Below, in pieces: positions 36,955 through 45,896 of a DNA stretch of 64,000 bases (the first letter of the stretch is position 1; every line of letters begins with the position of its first letter). The position numbers were made by a program, and so were the translations under genes. Source of the DNA: CAYSFW01 sp964620675 (GTDB lineage Bacteria > Pseudomonadota > Gammaproteobacteria > UWMA-0217); NCBI GenBank assembly GCA_964620675.1, contig CAZUJU010000015.1:1-64000 (forward strand), in the 5' to 3' direction. A model generated the notes under the pieces. The model was not told where the DNA came from. It worked only from the letters and a program-made list of their open reading frames with translations, and searched no databases.

Positions 36955-36973
36955 TTAGCAATTCATGGGCCAA
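36955..36973 (-). promoter_or_regulatory. Sigma-54 promoter of fliK
   Basis: On the minus strand the sequence reads TTGGCCCATGAATTGCTAA. It has the invariant GG (-24) and GC (-12) separated by exactly 10 bases, with TTGGC and TTGCT matching consensus. The predicted transcription start, near 36946, leaves a leader of about 26 bases to the fliK ATG. Activation by FleQ or FlrC is expected. Confidence 0.75.
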
Positions 36974-37112
36974 TCGGATCGCGCGGTGCCCGATGCGCCA
37001 CGGCTAAGTCGCCGGGTAACCCGGCTCGTCTTGCACCGTCGCCGCGCGACGCGAGCCTTGCGGACGCCGGCATCATTTGCCGGCAGCATGCGTCGGAACG
37101 CAGGGCGCGCAG

Positions 37113-37140
37113 ACGCGAGCGTCAGCGCCGATGCTCGCGT
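37113..37140 (-). terminator. Hairpin after fliJ
   Basis: ACGCGAGC and GCTCGCGT form a perfect 8-base stem with a 12-base loop, 18 bases past the fliJ stop. No T-tract follows, so it could mark the end of the fliE-J unit only with Rho or as an mRNA stabiliser. Confidence 0.35.
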
Positions 37141-37157
37141 TGCGCACATTTGCGCCG

Positions 37158-37604
37158 TCATTCGTGCCCGCTGCTGTTTCGCGTGGCTCCGGCGAGGTCG
37201 TCTTGTTCGCGTTGTTCGCGGCGCTCGCGGGCTTGTTGGTAGGTGTGCAGGTAGTTCTGAATGACCTTTTCGAGGGCGTCGGTTCGGGTTTTGGTCTGTT
37301 GCCAGCGTTCGATCTGTTGTTGCACGCGGCGCTCGGTTTGCCGCACTTTCTCGCGTTGTTGTCCGATGGCGTCGTTGAGCTTGACGAGAAACGCCTGCTT
37401 GTTCTCCAGCAACGGCGAATACAGGCGGGTGCCATCGCGGCTTTGGCTTTGGTCGTAATCGTTCAGGTAGCCGAGCAGTTGATCCAGTTGACGTTGCGCC
37501 GCCTGCTGCTGCTGCATCAGGCGCGCGAGCTCGCGTGCGGCCAAATCCTGCTGGGCTTGGGTGATATCGAGAATCGGGCGCAGCCGTTGATGGCGGTGCA
37601 TCAT
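37158..37604 (-). CDS. fliJ: Flagellar export protein FliJ
   Basis: This 148-residue, almost entirely coiled-coil protein (QDLAARELARLMQQQQAAQRQLDQL onward) is the central stalk of the FliI ATPase and a chaperone-escort factor. It lies 53 bases after fliI in the usual order. Confidence 0.93.
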   Translation of the reverse strand: MMHRHQRLRPILDITQAQQDLAARELARLMQQQQAAQRQLDQLLGYLNDYDQSQSRDGTRLYSPLLENKQAFLVKLNDAIGQQREKVRQTERRVQQQIERWQQTKTRTDALEKVIQNYLHTYQQARERREQREQDDLAGATRNSSGHE

Positions 37605-37657
37605 CGTCAGTTATCCACGACGGCGCGCGCGACTGCAAGCAAGCGCGTCAGCATGCC

Positions 37658-39055
37658 TCAGGTCCGCATGATCTCATGCAGCTGGCGTTCACTTTGATCG
37701 AACGCGACGCCGTCATGAAAGTCCTGCTGTAGAAAGCGCACCAGCTGGGGATAGTTAGCGATGGCTTGATCGAGTTCCGGGTTGGTCCCCGGATGGTAGA
37801 TGCCCATGTTCACCAGATCCTGATTCTTGAGGTATTGGCTGTACATTGCGCGGACGCGTTGCGCGGCGTTGCGGTGCGGCGGATTGACGATCTGGTTCAT
37901 CAGCCGGCTGACCGAGGCTTCGATGTCGATCGCGGGGTAGTGGCCACTTTCGGCGAGCTGGCGGGTCAGCACGATGTGCCCGTCGAGCACCGCCCGCGCG
38001 GCGTCGGCGATGGGATCGTTCTGATCGTCCCCTTCGGCCAGCACGGTGTAGAACGCGGTGATCGAGCCGGTGTGACTGGCGGCGTTGCCGGCGCGTTCCA
38101 CCAATGCCGGCAGCTTGGCGAACACCGACGGTGGATAGCCTTTGGTCGCCGGCGGTTCTCCGATCGAGAGCGCGATTTCACGTTGGGCCTGAGCAAAGCG
38201 CGTGAGCGAGTCGATCAGCAGCAACACGTTCTTGCCTTGGTCGCGGAAATATTCGGCGATGCTGGTGGCGACCATCGCGCCGTGCAGCCGCTTGAGCGGT
38301 GGGTTGTCTGCCGGCACCGCCACGACGACGGATCGGGCGAGTCCGTCGGCGCCGAGGATATCGCGCACGAATTCATTGACTTCGCGGCCGCGTTCGCCGA
38401 TCAGTCCAACCACGACGATGTCGGCCTGGGTATAGCGCGTCATCATCCCAAGCAGGACGCTCTTGCCGACCCCGGAGCCGGCAAACAGGCCGATCCGCTG
38501 GCCGCGCCCGACCGTGAGCATGGCGTTGATCGCACGCACGCCGACATCGAGCGGCTCGGTGATCGGGGTGCGGTGCAACGGGTTGAACGGCGGCGGAACC
38601 AGCGGTTGAAACTGGCTGGCACGCAACGGGCCGCGTTCATCCAGCGGTTTGCCGGTGGCATCCACCACCCGCCCGAGCAGGCGTTCGCCGACCGGCACTT
38701 CGAGTACCCGCCCGGTTGGGATCACCCGCGAACCGGGGAGAATGCCCTGGATGTCGCCGGTCGGCATCAGGAAGGTGCGGTCCTGAGAAAAGCCTACGAC
38801 TTCGCTCTCGATCGGGCTGCTGTTGGGCGAGATGATCAGACAGCGTTCCCCCACCGCGGCCTGGCATCCAATCGCCTCCAGCGTCAGGCCGGCCATGCGG
38901 GTCAGGCGACCCTCGACGACTGGCTTCGGCAGGCGCAGATTCCGCCGGACCTCGGCGAGATAGCCCGCCCAGCGTTCGCCGTGGGGGTGGATGAAGGTGT
39001 TGGGCGAATCCGGCGGGTCCGATCCGAGTGAATCGGCGTCGTGCTCAGTCGACAT
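37658..39055 (-). CDS. fliI: Flagellum-specific ATP synthase-like ATPase FliI
   Basis: This 465-residue F1-beta-like ATPase energises export. It has Walker A GLFAGSGVGKSVLLG, Walker B LLLIDSLTRFAQAQREIAL and the GEPPATKGYPPSVFAKLP motif. The ATG at 39055 overlaps the end of fliH by 11 bases; the longer frame upstream is a shadow of fliH. Confidence 0.97.
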   Translation of the reverse strand: MSTEHDADSLGSDPPDSPNTFIHPHGERWAGYLAEVRRNLRLPKPVVEGRLTRMAGLTLEAIGCQAAVGERCLIISPNSSPIESEVVGFSQDRTFLMPTGDIQGILPGSRVIPTGRVLEVPVGERLLGRVVDATGKPLDERGPLRASQFQPLVPPPFNPLHRTPITEPLDVGVRAINAMLTVGRGQRIGLFAGSGVGKSVLLGMMTRYTQADIVVVGLIGERGREVNEFVRDILGADGLARSVVVAVPADNPPLKRLHGAMVATSIAEYFRDQGKNVLLLIDSLTRFAQAQREIALSIGEPPATKGYPPSVFAKLPALVERAGNAASHTGSITAFYTVLAEGDDQNDPIADAARAVLDGHIVLTRQLAESGHYPAIDIEASVSRLMNQIVNPPHRNAAQRVRAMYSQYLKNQDLVNMGIYHPGTNPELDQAIANYPQLVRFLQQDFHDGVAFDQSERQLHEIMRT

Positions 39056-39746
39056 GATGGCGGTCGCCGCTGACGCTGGCGCGTTCGGAGCCGTCGCTGG
39101 TGCGATGGCCGCCGAGCAGTTCCGCCGCGAGTCGGGCAATGAGGCCATCGATGCCGGCATCGACGTAGGAGGTTTCGGTGGTGATTTTGCAGTCGCCGGT
39201 TGAGACGCCGGGATCGTCGACGATCTTCCAGCGCCGCTTGCCCGGGTGTTCGTGCAAGGTGTCACGAATGACGCTGGCGTCGTCCGGGTGCAGATGCACT
39301 GAGATGTCTTGCAGATTGGCCGGGAGTTGCTTCACCGCCTCGCGGATCAGACCGATGATGTGGCGCGGATCAGTGCGAATCTCACGCCGCAGGATTTGTT
39401 TGGAGACCGCCAGCGCGAGTTCGAGCATCTCTTCCTCGACCCGGTGATCGAGTGCTTCGACCGGTCGTTCCAGGAAGCCGAGTAACTCGCGCAAGCGGGC
39501 GGTGACCGCGGTGGTTTCGGCGCGCGCGGCCTGCATGCCTTCCTCGTAACCTTCGTTAAACCCTTCGCGGTGAGCCTGTTCGCGTATCGATAGCGCCTCC
39601 AGTGAGGCATCGAGTGTTTCCTGATGTACCGGCAGCGGCAGTTCGGAATGGCCACCGTCAGCGCCGCGCGTGGTCGCGCCGCCCACCCGTGGCAACGGCC
39701 AGCGGCGGGCATTCTGGGCGCGTTCGCCACGGATGACCTTAGACAT
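39045..39746 (-). CDS. fliH: Flagellar assembly protein FliH
   Basis: This 233-residue regulator of FliI has a coiled-coil region with the EGFNEGYEEGMQAARAE glycine-spaced motif and a C-terminal FliH/YscL domain (AVSKQILRREIRTDPRHIIGLIREAV; VEPGVSTGDCKITTETSYVDAGID-like). The start overlaps the fliG stop by 8 bases. Confidence 0.94.
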   Translation of the reverse strand: MSKVIRGERAQNARRWPLPRVGGATTRGADGGHSELPLPVHQETLDASLEALSIREQAHREGFNEGYEEGMQAARAETTAVTARLRELLGFLERPVEALDHRVEEEMLELALAVSKQILRREIRTDPRHIIGLIREAVKQLPANLQDISVHLHPDDASVIRDTLHEHPGKRRWKIVDDPGVSTGDCKITTETSYVDAGIDGLIARLAAELLGGHRTSDGSERASVSGDRHHVD

Positions 39747-40797
39747 ATTCCTCTTCCTCGTCGCCGAGCTGGATCTGGCCTTCTTCTGCCAGACGTTCCG
39801 CCACCGCCATGATTTCCTTCTGCGAGCGCTCGGCGTCCTTGAGCTTGATCGGTCCCATCGCATCGAGGTCTTCGCGCAGGGTCTCGGCCTGGCGCCGCGA
39901 CATATTGCGCAGGAACAGGTCGCGCAGGTCTTCCGATGCCGCCTTGAGCGAGAGCACCAGCTTGTCCTGTTGAATGTGGCGCAGTAGGATCTGCATCCCT
40001 TTGTCGTTGAGCGAGAGCAGGCTTTCGAAGGCGAACATGTTCTCCTGCAGCTTGTCGCTCATGTCCTGATCGACGCGGCGCAGCTCCTCGATGATCTTGG
40101 CCTCGGTCTTCGATGGTGTGGAGTTCAGGATCTCGGCTGCGATCTTGATGCCGCCGACCCCGGTGTACTCGACATCCGGCTCCTCGGCGAACCGGCGCTG
40201 CAGGACGGCGTCGAGCTCGGTCAGCGCGTCCGGATGAATATTGTTCAGGGTCGCGACCCGCACTACGACCTCCGGTTGCACCGCCGCAGGCAGCAGGTCG
40301 AGTACCTGGCCGGCCTTGTGGAAGTCGAGGTGGGTCAGCACGATCGCGATGATCTGCGGATGCTCGTGCTTGATCACGTTGGCGATCGCCCGCGGTGTCA
40401 TCCATTTCAGTTCCGCGAGCCCGCGCGGCGATGAGCTGATCATCACCTGCGCCAGCACGTTGTTCGCCTTGTCGCGGCCCAGCGCGCTGACCAGGATTTT
40501 GCGCAGATATTCCTGCGAGCCGATGCTGATCGACGATTCATGGCCGATGCGGTCGACAAAATGATCGAGTACGTGGCGGATGTCCTCGCGTGACACCTTT
40601 TGTAACGCGGTCATGGCAGAGCCTAGCGATTGCACCTCGCCGGGTTCCATGTGGCGCAGGATGCGCGACGCTTCGTCCTCGCCGAGCGCCATCAGGAGGA
40701 CGGCGGCGCGTTCCGGCCCGGTCAGATGGCTGACCGGTTTGGCGGGTGTGGCGGCCTCGGCGGCCTTGGCGGGTTCGTTCTTGGGGGTCTTAGCCAC
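39739..40797 (-). CDS. fliG: Flagellar motor switch protein FliG
   Basis: This 352-residue C-ring protein shows all three domains: N (LTGPERAAVLLMALGEDEASRILRHM), middle (HEHPQIIAIVLTHLDFHKAGQVLDLLP) and C (RDLFLRNMSRRQAETLREDLDAMGPIKLKDAERSQKEI) with the charged helix that contacts the stator. An alanine/lysine-rich N-terminal extension of about 20 residues is present. It overlaps fliF by 8 bases. Confidence 0.98.
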   Translation of the reverse strand: MAKTPKNEPAKAAEAATPAKPVSHLTGPERAAVLLMALGEDEASRILRHMEPGEVQSLGSAMTALQKVSREDIRHVLDHFVDRIGHESSISIGSQEYLRKILVSALGRDKANNVLAQVMISSSPRGLAELKWMTPRAIANVIKHEHPQIIAIVLTHLDFHKAGQVLDLLPAAVQPEVVVRVATLNNIHPDALTELDAVLQRRFAEEPDVEYTGVGGIKIAAEILNSTPSKTEAKIIEELRRVDQDMSDKLQENMFAFESLLSLNDKGMQILLRHIQQDKLVLSLKAASEDLRDLFLRNMSRRQAETLREDLDAMGPIKLKDAERSQKEIMAVAERLAEEGQIQLGDEEEEYV

Positions 40798-42496
40798 GTT
40801 CGGTCACCCAGTTCTTGATCAGTTGCGCAACCCGCTTCGGGTCTTCCGCCGCCATTGTGCGCGCCATGTCGAGCATGTCTTCGTAGGCCACTTGCGGTGG
40901 CGGCAACATCGGTACGCCGTGCGCGTCATGCGACAGGGTCAGACGATCCGCTTCAAGTTCGCGTTCGCGCGCGGCCAGTTCTTTTTCTTCCAAGGTCGCC
41001 TCCAGTGTCGGCAGGGCAGCGGCTGCGGGTGCAATAGGTGTGGCCTGTTTCAGGTTGCGCAGCGCCGGGCGAAACACCATCAGGATCAGCAGCAATACAC
41101 CGATCCCCGCGAGCACCTGCTTGCCGAGGCCCCACACCCAGGGTTGCTCCCACAACGGCGGCGGTGCGATCGGTTCGATCGCGGCGACCGGCTGGAAGCT
41201 CTGGTTGATCACGAACACGCTGTCGCCGCGTTGCTCGTTGAAGCCGACCGCTTCCTTGACCAGCCGGGTGAGATTGTCGAGCTCGCCGGCGTCGAGTGCC
41301 TTGGTGGTGGCCTGACCGTTGTCGATGACGGTCTTGTCGTCTACCAGGACCGCGACCGAGACCCGCTTGATCCCGCCCTGTGAGCGACGGGTATGGGTGA
41401 TGGTGCGATCGAGCTCGTAGTTGCGGGTGGCCTGTTTGCTGGTCGAGGTCGGCGTCTTGTTCTCGCCATTCTGCTGCGCCGCATTGGGATCGGTTTCGCC
41501 GGCATCGGGTGGCTGGTTGGTCAGGGCACCGGGAATCCCCAGCGCGGCGATCGAGCCTTTGGTCTCCTGATCCTGAACCTGCTCACTGCGCACCTTGCCT
41601 TCGCTCGGCTCGTACAGCTCCTGGGTCTGTTCGTTCTCGGAAAAATCGGCATCGACATTGACCTTGGCGCGGACCTTGCCCGGGCCCACGACCGCCGTCA
41701 GCAATTCCTCCACCCGCGCGACGAAGCGGTTTTCGAGTTCGGCGACGTAGGCAAGTTGCTTGCGCGAGGCCTGCGCGCCGTTGGCGCCGTCGCCGCTGGA
41801 GAGCAGCCGACCCCATTGATCGACAATCGTGACATCGGACGACTCCATGTACGAAATGCTCGACGCCACGAGGTGCACGATCGCGGCAACCTGGCCGTCT
41901 TCCAACGTGCGACCGGACTGGAGTTTGACCATCACCGACGCGGAGGGCTTGGCGCGCTCGCGGATGAACACGGATTGCTTGGGTAAGGCCAGATGCACCC
42001 GCGCGGTTTCGACGTTGCGCATGCTGGAAATGGTGCGCGAGAGCTCGGTCTCCAGCGCGTGCTGGTAGCGTGCGTTTTCAACAAAGCGGCTGGTGCCGAG
42101 GGCTTGATCCTGGCGCAGCATTTCGAGCCCGACGTTGGCGCTCTGTGGCAGACCCTCGGCGGAGAGCTTGATCCGCGCCGCGTCGAGTCGATCCTGTGGA
42201 ATCAGAACCAGGCCGCTGCCGCTCTCGATTTGATACGGAATATTGTCGGCGCGCAGCACATCGGTGATGCGCTGAATATCGTCCCGCGCGACGCGATCGA
42301 ACACCGGTACCATGCTCGGCTTGGAGGCCCACATGATCAGGCCGATGCCGAGCGTGGCCGCCGCGGCGAGCGAGGCCAGCGTGCCCAGCTGCTGGTAGAG
42401 CGTGCCGCTTTCCAGCAGTTGCCGCCAGAACGGCTGTTCGCCGCCGGGCGTGCCACCGGTCGGCGGCAAGGACTTACTCAATGTGGTCTCGTTCAT
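40790..42496 (-). CDS. fliF: Flagellar MS-ring protein FliF
   Basis: This 568-residue basal-body protein has two membrane helices (about residues 35-60 and 455-475) flanking the periplasmic ring-building motifs (RISSMRNVETARVHLALPKQSVF-like segment). The C-terminal cytoplasmic tail, which binds FliG, is intact (DMARTMAAEDPKRVAQLIKNWV). Confidence 0.98.
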   Translation of the reverse strand: MNETTLSKSLPPTGGTPGGEQPFWRQLLESGTLYQQLGTLASLAAAATLGIGLIMWASKPSMVPVFDRVARDDIQRITDVLRADNIPYQIESGSGLVLIPQDRLDAARIKLSAEGLPQSANVGLEMLRQDQALGTSRFVENARYQHALETELSRTISSMRNVETARVHLALPKQSVFIRERAKPSASVMVKLQSGRTLEDGQVAAIVHLVASSISYMESSDVTIVDQWGRLLSSGDGANGAQASRKQLAYVAELENRFVARVEELLTAVVGPGKVRAKVNVDADFSENEQTQELYEPSEGKVRSEQVQDQETKGSIAALGIPGALTNQPPDAGETDPNAAQQNGENKTPTSTSKQATRNYELDRTITHTRRSQGGIKRVSVAVLVDDKTVIDNGQATTKALDAGELDNLTRLVKEAVGFNEQRGDSVFVINQSFQPVAAIEPIAPPPLWEQPWVWGLGKQVLAGIGVLLLILMVFRPALRNLKQATPIAPAAAALPTLEATLEEKELAARERELEADRLTLSHDAHGVPMLPPPQVAYEDMLDMARTMAAEDPKRVAQLIKNWVTERG

Positions 42497-42547
42497 GTGC
42501 TTACTCGGGTATTACCTGGTCACAGTCGCTGGCGTCGTTGGGTCGCG

Positions 42548-42874
42548 TCAGACCGGCATGTTCATGATTTCTTTGTAGGCGTCGATCAGCTTGTTACGCA
42601 CGCGCAGCAGCGTCTCGAAGGCGATGCGCGATTTTTGCGATTCGAGCATCACCTGCGGCAAATCGACCCCGGGCTCACCGAGTTCGAAGGCCTCGCGCAA
42701 ACGCCCGCTGACCTGTTGCCGGCGATTGACGTTGCGGATCGATTCCTGCAATAGACCGCTGAATTCGGCGCCCGGTGTCGTCCCCGGGGTGCCGCTGCGG
42801 GCGCCTTGCAGACCGGCTTGCTGAGCCAGCGCGCGCAGTTGCGACAATACTTGTTGTGAGCTGATGGGTTCCAT
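42548..42874 (-). CDS. fliE: Flagellar hook-basal body protein FliE
   Basis: This 108-residue protein links the MS-ring to the rod. Recognised by the closing VDLPQVMLESQKSRIAFETLLRVRNKLIDAYKEIMNMPV. It opens the fliEFGHIJ unit, 43 bases after flrC. No clear sigma-54 site was found upstream, so it may be transcribed from within or before flrC. Confidence 0.96.
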   Translation of the reverse strand: MEPISSQQVLSQLRALAQQAGLQGARSGTPGTTPGAEFSGLLQESIRNVNRRQQVSGRLREAFELGEPGVDLPQVMLESQKSRIAFETLLRVRNKLIDAYKEIMNMPV

Positions 42875-42917
42875 CGCGACAGTCTCCCTTTGTCTCGTTT
42901 ATGTCACAGTTCGTCAT

Positions 42918-44252
42918 TCACGCGTCGGGCACTGGGATGCCGGCCTCACGCATCCGCGCCAATTTGTAACGCAGGGTGCGCGGACTGATACCGAGCTTTT
43001 CGGCTGCGTACTTGCGGCTGCCGTGCCCTGCCTGCAAGGCCTTGAGGATGATCTGGTACTCATGCGACCTGAGATCGGAGTTCAACGGTGCGTCGGGGTC
43101 GAGCACCGGCAGTGCTCGCGGCTCATCCCGCGCGGCTTCGAAGTGCAGGTCGTTCACATCGATATGGATGCCGTTGCAGAGCACCAGGGCGCGCTGAACC
43201 ACATTGCCAAGTTCGCGGATATTTCCCGGCCAGTCGTAGTCCTCGAGGCGCATCGACGCGGCGGCGGTCAGCACCGGTACGCGTTGGCCGAGCGCGCTGT
43301 GACGCCGAATCAGGTGATTCGCCAGTGCGACCACATCGGCGGGGCGCTCGCGTAGCGGCGCCAGACGCAACGGGAACACATTGAGCCGATAGAACAGATC
43401 CTCACGGAAGCGCCCGGCGCGAACTTCCTCGATCAGATTGCGGTTGGTGGTGGCGAGCACGCGCACGTCGAGGACGATGGTCTTGCGCCCGCCGATCCGT
43501 TCCACCTCGCGCTCCTGCAGCACCCGCAACAGCTTGGCTTGCAGCCCGAGATCCATTTCCGAGATTTCGTCGAGCAGCAGGGTGCCACCCTGGGCGAGTT
43601 CGAACTTGCCCGGATTTGAGTTCAACGCGCCAGTAAACGAGCCTTTTTCGTGACCGAACAGCACCGCCTCCAGCATGTTGACCGGAATTGCCGCACAGTT
43701 GATCGCGATGAACGGTTTGTTGTGGCGCAGCGAATTGGCGTGGACGAAACGCGCCAGGACTTCCTTGCCGGTGCCACTTTCGCCGGAGATCAACACCGAC
43801 ACATCGGTGACCGCAACCTTGCGCGCCAACTGCAGCAATTCGCGCGAATAGGGGTCCTTCGCGATGAAGGCGTCGTCGCCCGCCTCGATGTTCGGGAGCA
43901 GGCGCTTGCAGGTCGCGAGCAACTGATCGATCTTGAGCGGCCGCAACAGATAGTCGGCGGCGCCCTCGCGCATAGCTTGAACGGCCTTTTCGATCGCGCC
44001 GACATAAGTGATCAGCACGACCGGTAAATCAGGGCGCACGGCCTTGAGCTTCGCGAGTAAAGCATGACCATCGATCGGCTCCATCGCTTCCTCTACCACC
44101 AACAGGTTCGGAGCCAGTTGTTCCACCAGTTGCAGCGTGTGTTCCGGCGAGGTCTGAAGGGTGACGGTGAAGCCCTGTTCCTGAAGCACGTCGCGCAGTG
44201 CGTTCGCAAGCGGTGCGTCGGGGGTCACGATCAGTACATGTCTATCGCTCAT
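42918..44252 (-). CDS. flrC: Sigma-54 activator FlrC/FleR with degenerate receiver
   Basis: This 443-residue NtrC-family activator of mid-class flagellar genes has a receiver (1-120), an AAA+ domain with Walker A GESGTGKE (157-164) and a Fis-type DNA-binding domain (KYAAEKLGISPRTLRYKLARM). Against E. coli NtrC the numbering is exact: D11 is proline, D12 is kept, phosphoacceptor D54 is glutamate (E54), T82 is kept and K104 is arginine. The sigma-54 contact loop is GSFTGA (204-209) instead of GAFTGA. No partner kinase gene (flrB/fleS) lies beside it. The ATG at 44252 has AGGAG upstream. It is probably active without phosphorylation. Confidence 0.93.
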   Translation of the reverse strand: MSDRHVLIVTPDAPLANALRDVLQEQGFTVTLQTSPEHTLQLVEQLAPNLLVVEEAMEPIDGHALLAKLKAVRPDLPVVLITYVGAIEKAVQAMREGAADYLLRPLKIDQLLATCKRLLPNIEAGDDAFIAKDPYSRELLQLARKVAVTDVSVLISGESGTGKEVLARFVHANSLRHNKPFIAINCAAIPVNMLEAVLFGHEKGSFTGALNSNPGKFELAQGGTLLLDEISEMDLGLQAKLLRVLQEREVERIGGRKTIVLDVRVLATTNRNLIEEVRAGRFREDLFYRLNVFPLRLAPLRERPADVVALANHLIRRHSALGQRVPVLTAAASMRLEDYDWPGNIRELGNVVQRALVLCNGIHIDVNDLHFEAARDEPRALPVLDPDAPLNSDLRSHEYQIILKALQAGHGSRKYAAEKLGISPRTLRYKLARMREAGIPVPDA

Positions 44253-44351
44253 TCGCGGGAACTCCTTTCCTGTTGCTCTGACCCGGCTCGGCATTGGGCT
44301 GGGCGAATTCGATCATTGGCGCGCTCGATCGCCGCATGTTCTTCCTGAACA

Positions 44352-44376
44352 GCACGTTCAAGCGGCTGGAACGTGC
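44352..44376. promoter_or_regulatory. 8-bp inverted repeat upstream of flrC
   Basis: GCACGTTC and GAACGTGC are perfect arms with a 9-base spacer in the 252-base gap between fleQ and flrC, about 110 bases before the flrC start. It could be an activator site, possibly for FleQ, or an RNA hairpin. No sigma-54 core was found next to it. Confidence 0.35.
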
Positions 44377-44504
44377 GGCGTGAAACCGCCGGCCGCGGGT
44401 GGGGATGCGTCCTTGCATCAGCTTTCTAACTCCTTGTCAGCGTGTTTTTGAGTATCGTTGTTTTCGGTTGAGCGATTGAGGCTCGGCCGGGTGGGTGGTT
44501 CGGT

Positions 44505-45896
44505 TCAGTAGGTCAGCTCCTCGCGCTCGAGCTGGAATTTGCGCATTTTCTCGACCAGGGTGGTTCGGCGCAAATTGAGCAGTTTCGCGGCCTGCGCGAC
44601 GACGCCATCGGCTTTGGTCAAGGCTTGGCGGATGTACTTGAGTTCCAGATCATTCAAGTGGTTCTTGAGGTCGAACTCGCCATTGTTGAGATCGAGTTCG
44701 GCGGCCTCATCGCTCAACCACTCTTCGGGATCCGCCGGTTGCACGGCGATCGGACGACCGCCACGATACTTCTCCGGCAGGTCGGCCGCGGTGACGCTCA
44801 TGTTCGGGTACAGGATCCGCAGGCGCTCGATCAGGTTGGCGAGTTCGCGCACGTTACCGGGCCAGGGATACGCCATCAGCACCTCGAGCGCATGGCGGTC
44901 AAGCCGAAATGCACCTTTCTCGGGGGCCATGCGACTGATCATCGATTCCACCAGGGCCGGGATGTCCTCGCGCCGCGCGCGCAGCGGGGGCATTTCGATC
45001 GGAAAAACGTTCAAGCGGTAGAACAGGTCCTCGCGGAATTTGCCTTCCGCGATGCTCGATTCGAGGTTCTGGTGGGTCGCCGCAACAATCCTGACATCGG
45101 CCTGCAGCGAGCGGTTGCTGCCGACGCGCTCGTAGCTGCGTTCCTGCAGAACGCGCAATAACTTCACTTGCATACTGAAGTTCATATCGCCGATCTCGTC
45201 GAGAAACAGCGAGCCGCCGTCCGCCAGTTCGAAACGCCCGGCGCGGGCGGTGATTGCGCCGGTGAACGCGCCTTTTTCGTGTCCGAACAGTTCACTTTCC
45301 AGCAATTCTCCGGGAATCGCGCCGCAGTTCACCGGCACGAACGGACGTTCCGAGCGCGCCGAGGTGCGGTGAATCATCCGTGCGACGATTTCCTTGCCGG
45401 TGCCCGACTCGCCCAGGATCAAAACGCTTGCATCGGTGTGCGCTACTTTCTCGATCAGGTCGCGCACGCGCCGAATGGCAACGCTGTCGCCTTCGAGCGA
45501 CTGCGGCGTTATGTTCTGGCGCCGCCGGGGGGCCGGTGGCGCGGCGGGTTGCGTGCGCGCGAGCGTCTCCTGAAGTTGACGATAAGTGCACGGCAGCGGC
45601 AGGACCGAATCGAAACCGGTGCTGTCGTAGGCGTTGGGTGAGGACATGCCGGAAATAAACAGCACCAATGCGGTGCCTGCGGGCGCGACGGCGCAGGTTT
45701 CCCGAATGCGTGTCAGTTCTGCGGGTGTGTCGACCGCGGCACAGATCGCAACGTAGTGCTCGGTGCCTATCGCGACCGCCTCGGGCGCAGAGATCGCCTG
45801 CGTATCCACCGCGAAATCGAGAAACTCGAGCATCTCGGCGACGCGCCGGGACAGTCCGGCGTTGTTGCCTAACACGAGTGCGCGTTGTTCTGCCAT
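44505..45896 (-). CDS. fleQ: Master flagellar sigma-54 activator FleQ/FlrA
   Basis: This 463-residue activator has an atypical N-terminal FleQ domain, an AAA+ domain with Walker A GESGTGKE (162-169), the intact GAFTGA loop and a Fis-type C-terminal helix-turn-helix (AAKLLNLRRTTLVEKMRKFQL). In pseudomonads FleQ also binds cyclic di-GMP and FlhG. The ATG at 45896 has AAGGA at good spacing. A long upstream frame has no similarity and was rejected. Confidence 0.95.
   Translation of the reverse strand: MAEQRALVLGNNAGLSRRVAEMLEFLDFAVDTQAISAPEAVAIGTEHYVAICAAVDTPAELTRIRETCAVAPAGTALVLFISGMSSPNAYDSTGFDSVLPLPCTYRQLQETLARTQPAAPPAPRRRQNITPQSLEGDSVAIRRVRDLIEKVAHTDASVLILGESGTGKEIVARMIHRTSARSERPFVPVNCGAIPGELLESELFGHEKGAFTGAITARAGRFELADGGSLFLDEIGDMNFSMQVKLLRVLQERSYERVGSNRSLQADVRIVAATHQNLESSIAEGKFREDLFYRLNVFPIEMPPLRARREDIPALVESMISRMAPEKGAFRLDRHALEVLMAYPWPGNVRELANLIERLRILYPNMSVTAADLPEKYRGGRPIAVQPADPEEWLSDEAAELDLNNGEFDLKNHLNDLELKYIRQALTKADGVVAQAAKLLNLRRTTLVEKMRKFQLEREELTY

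Noticed and set aside
37766..39031. 421-codon plus-strand frame
   Set aside because: Antisense to fliI, whose Walker motifs are intact.
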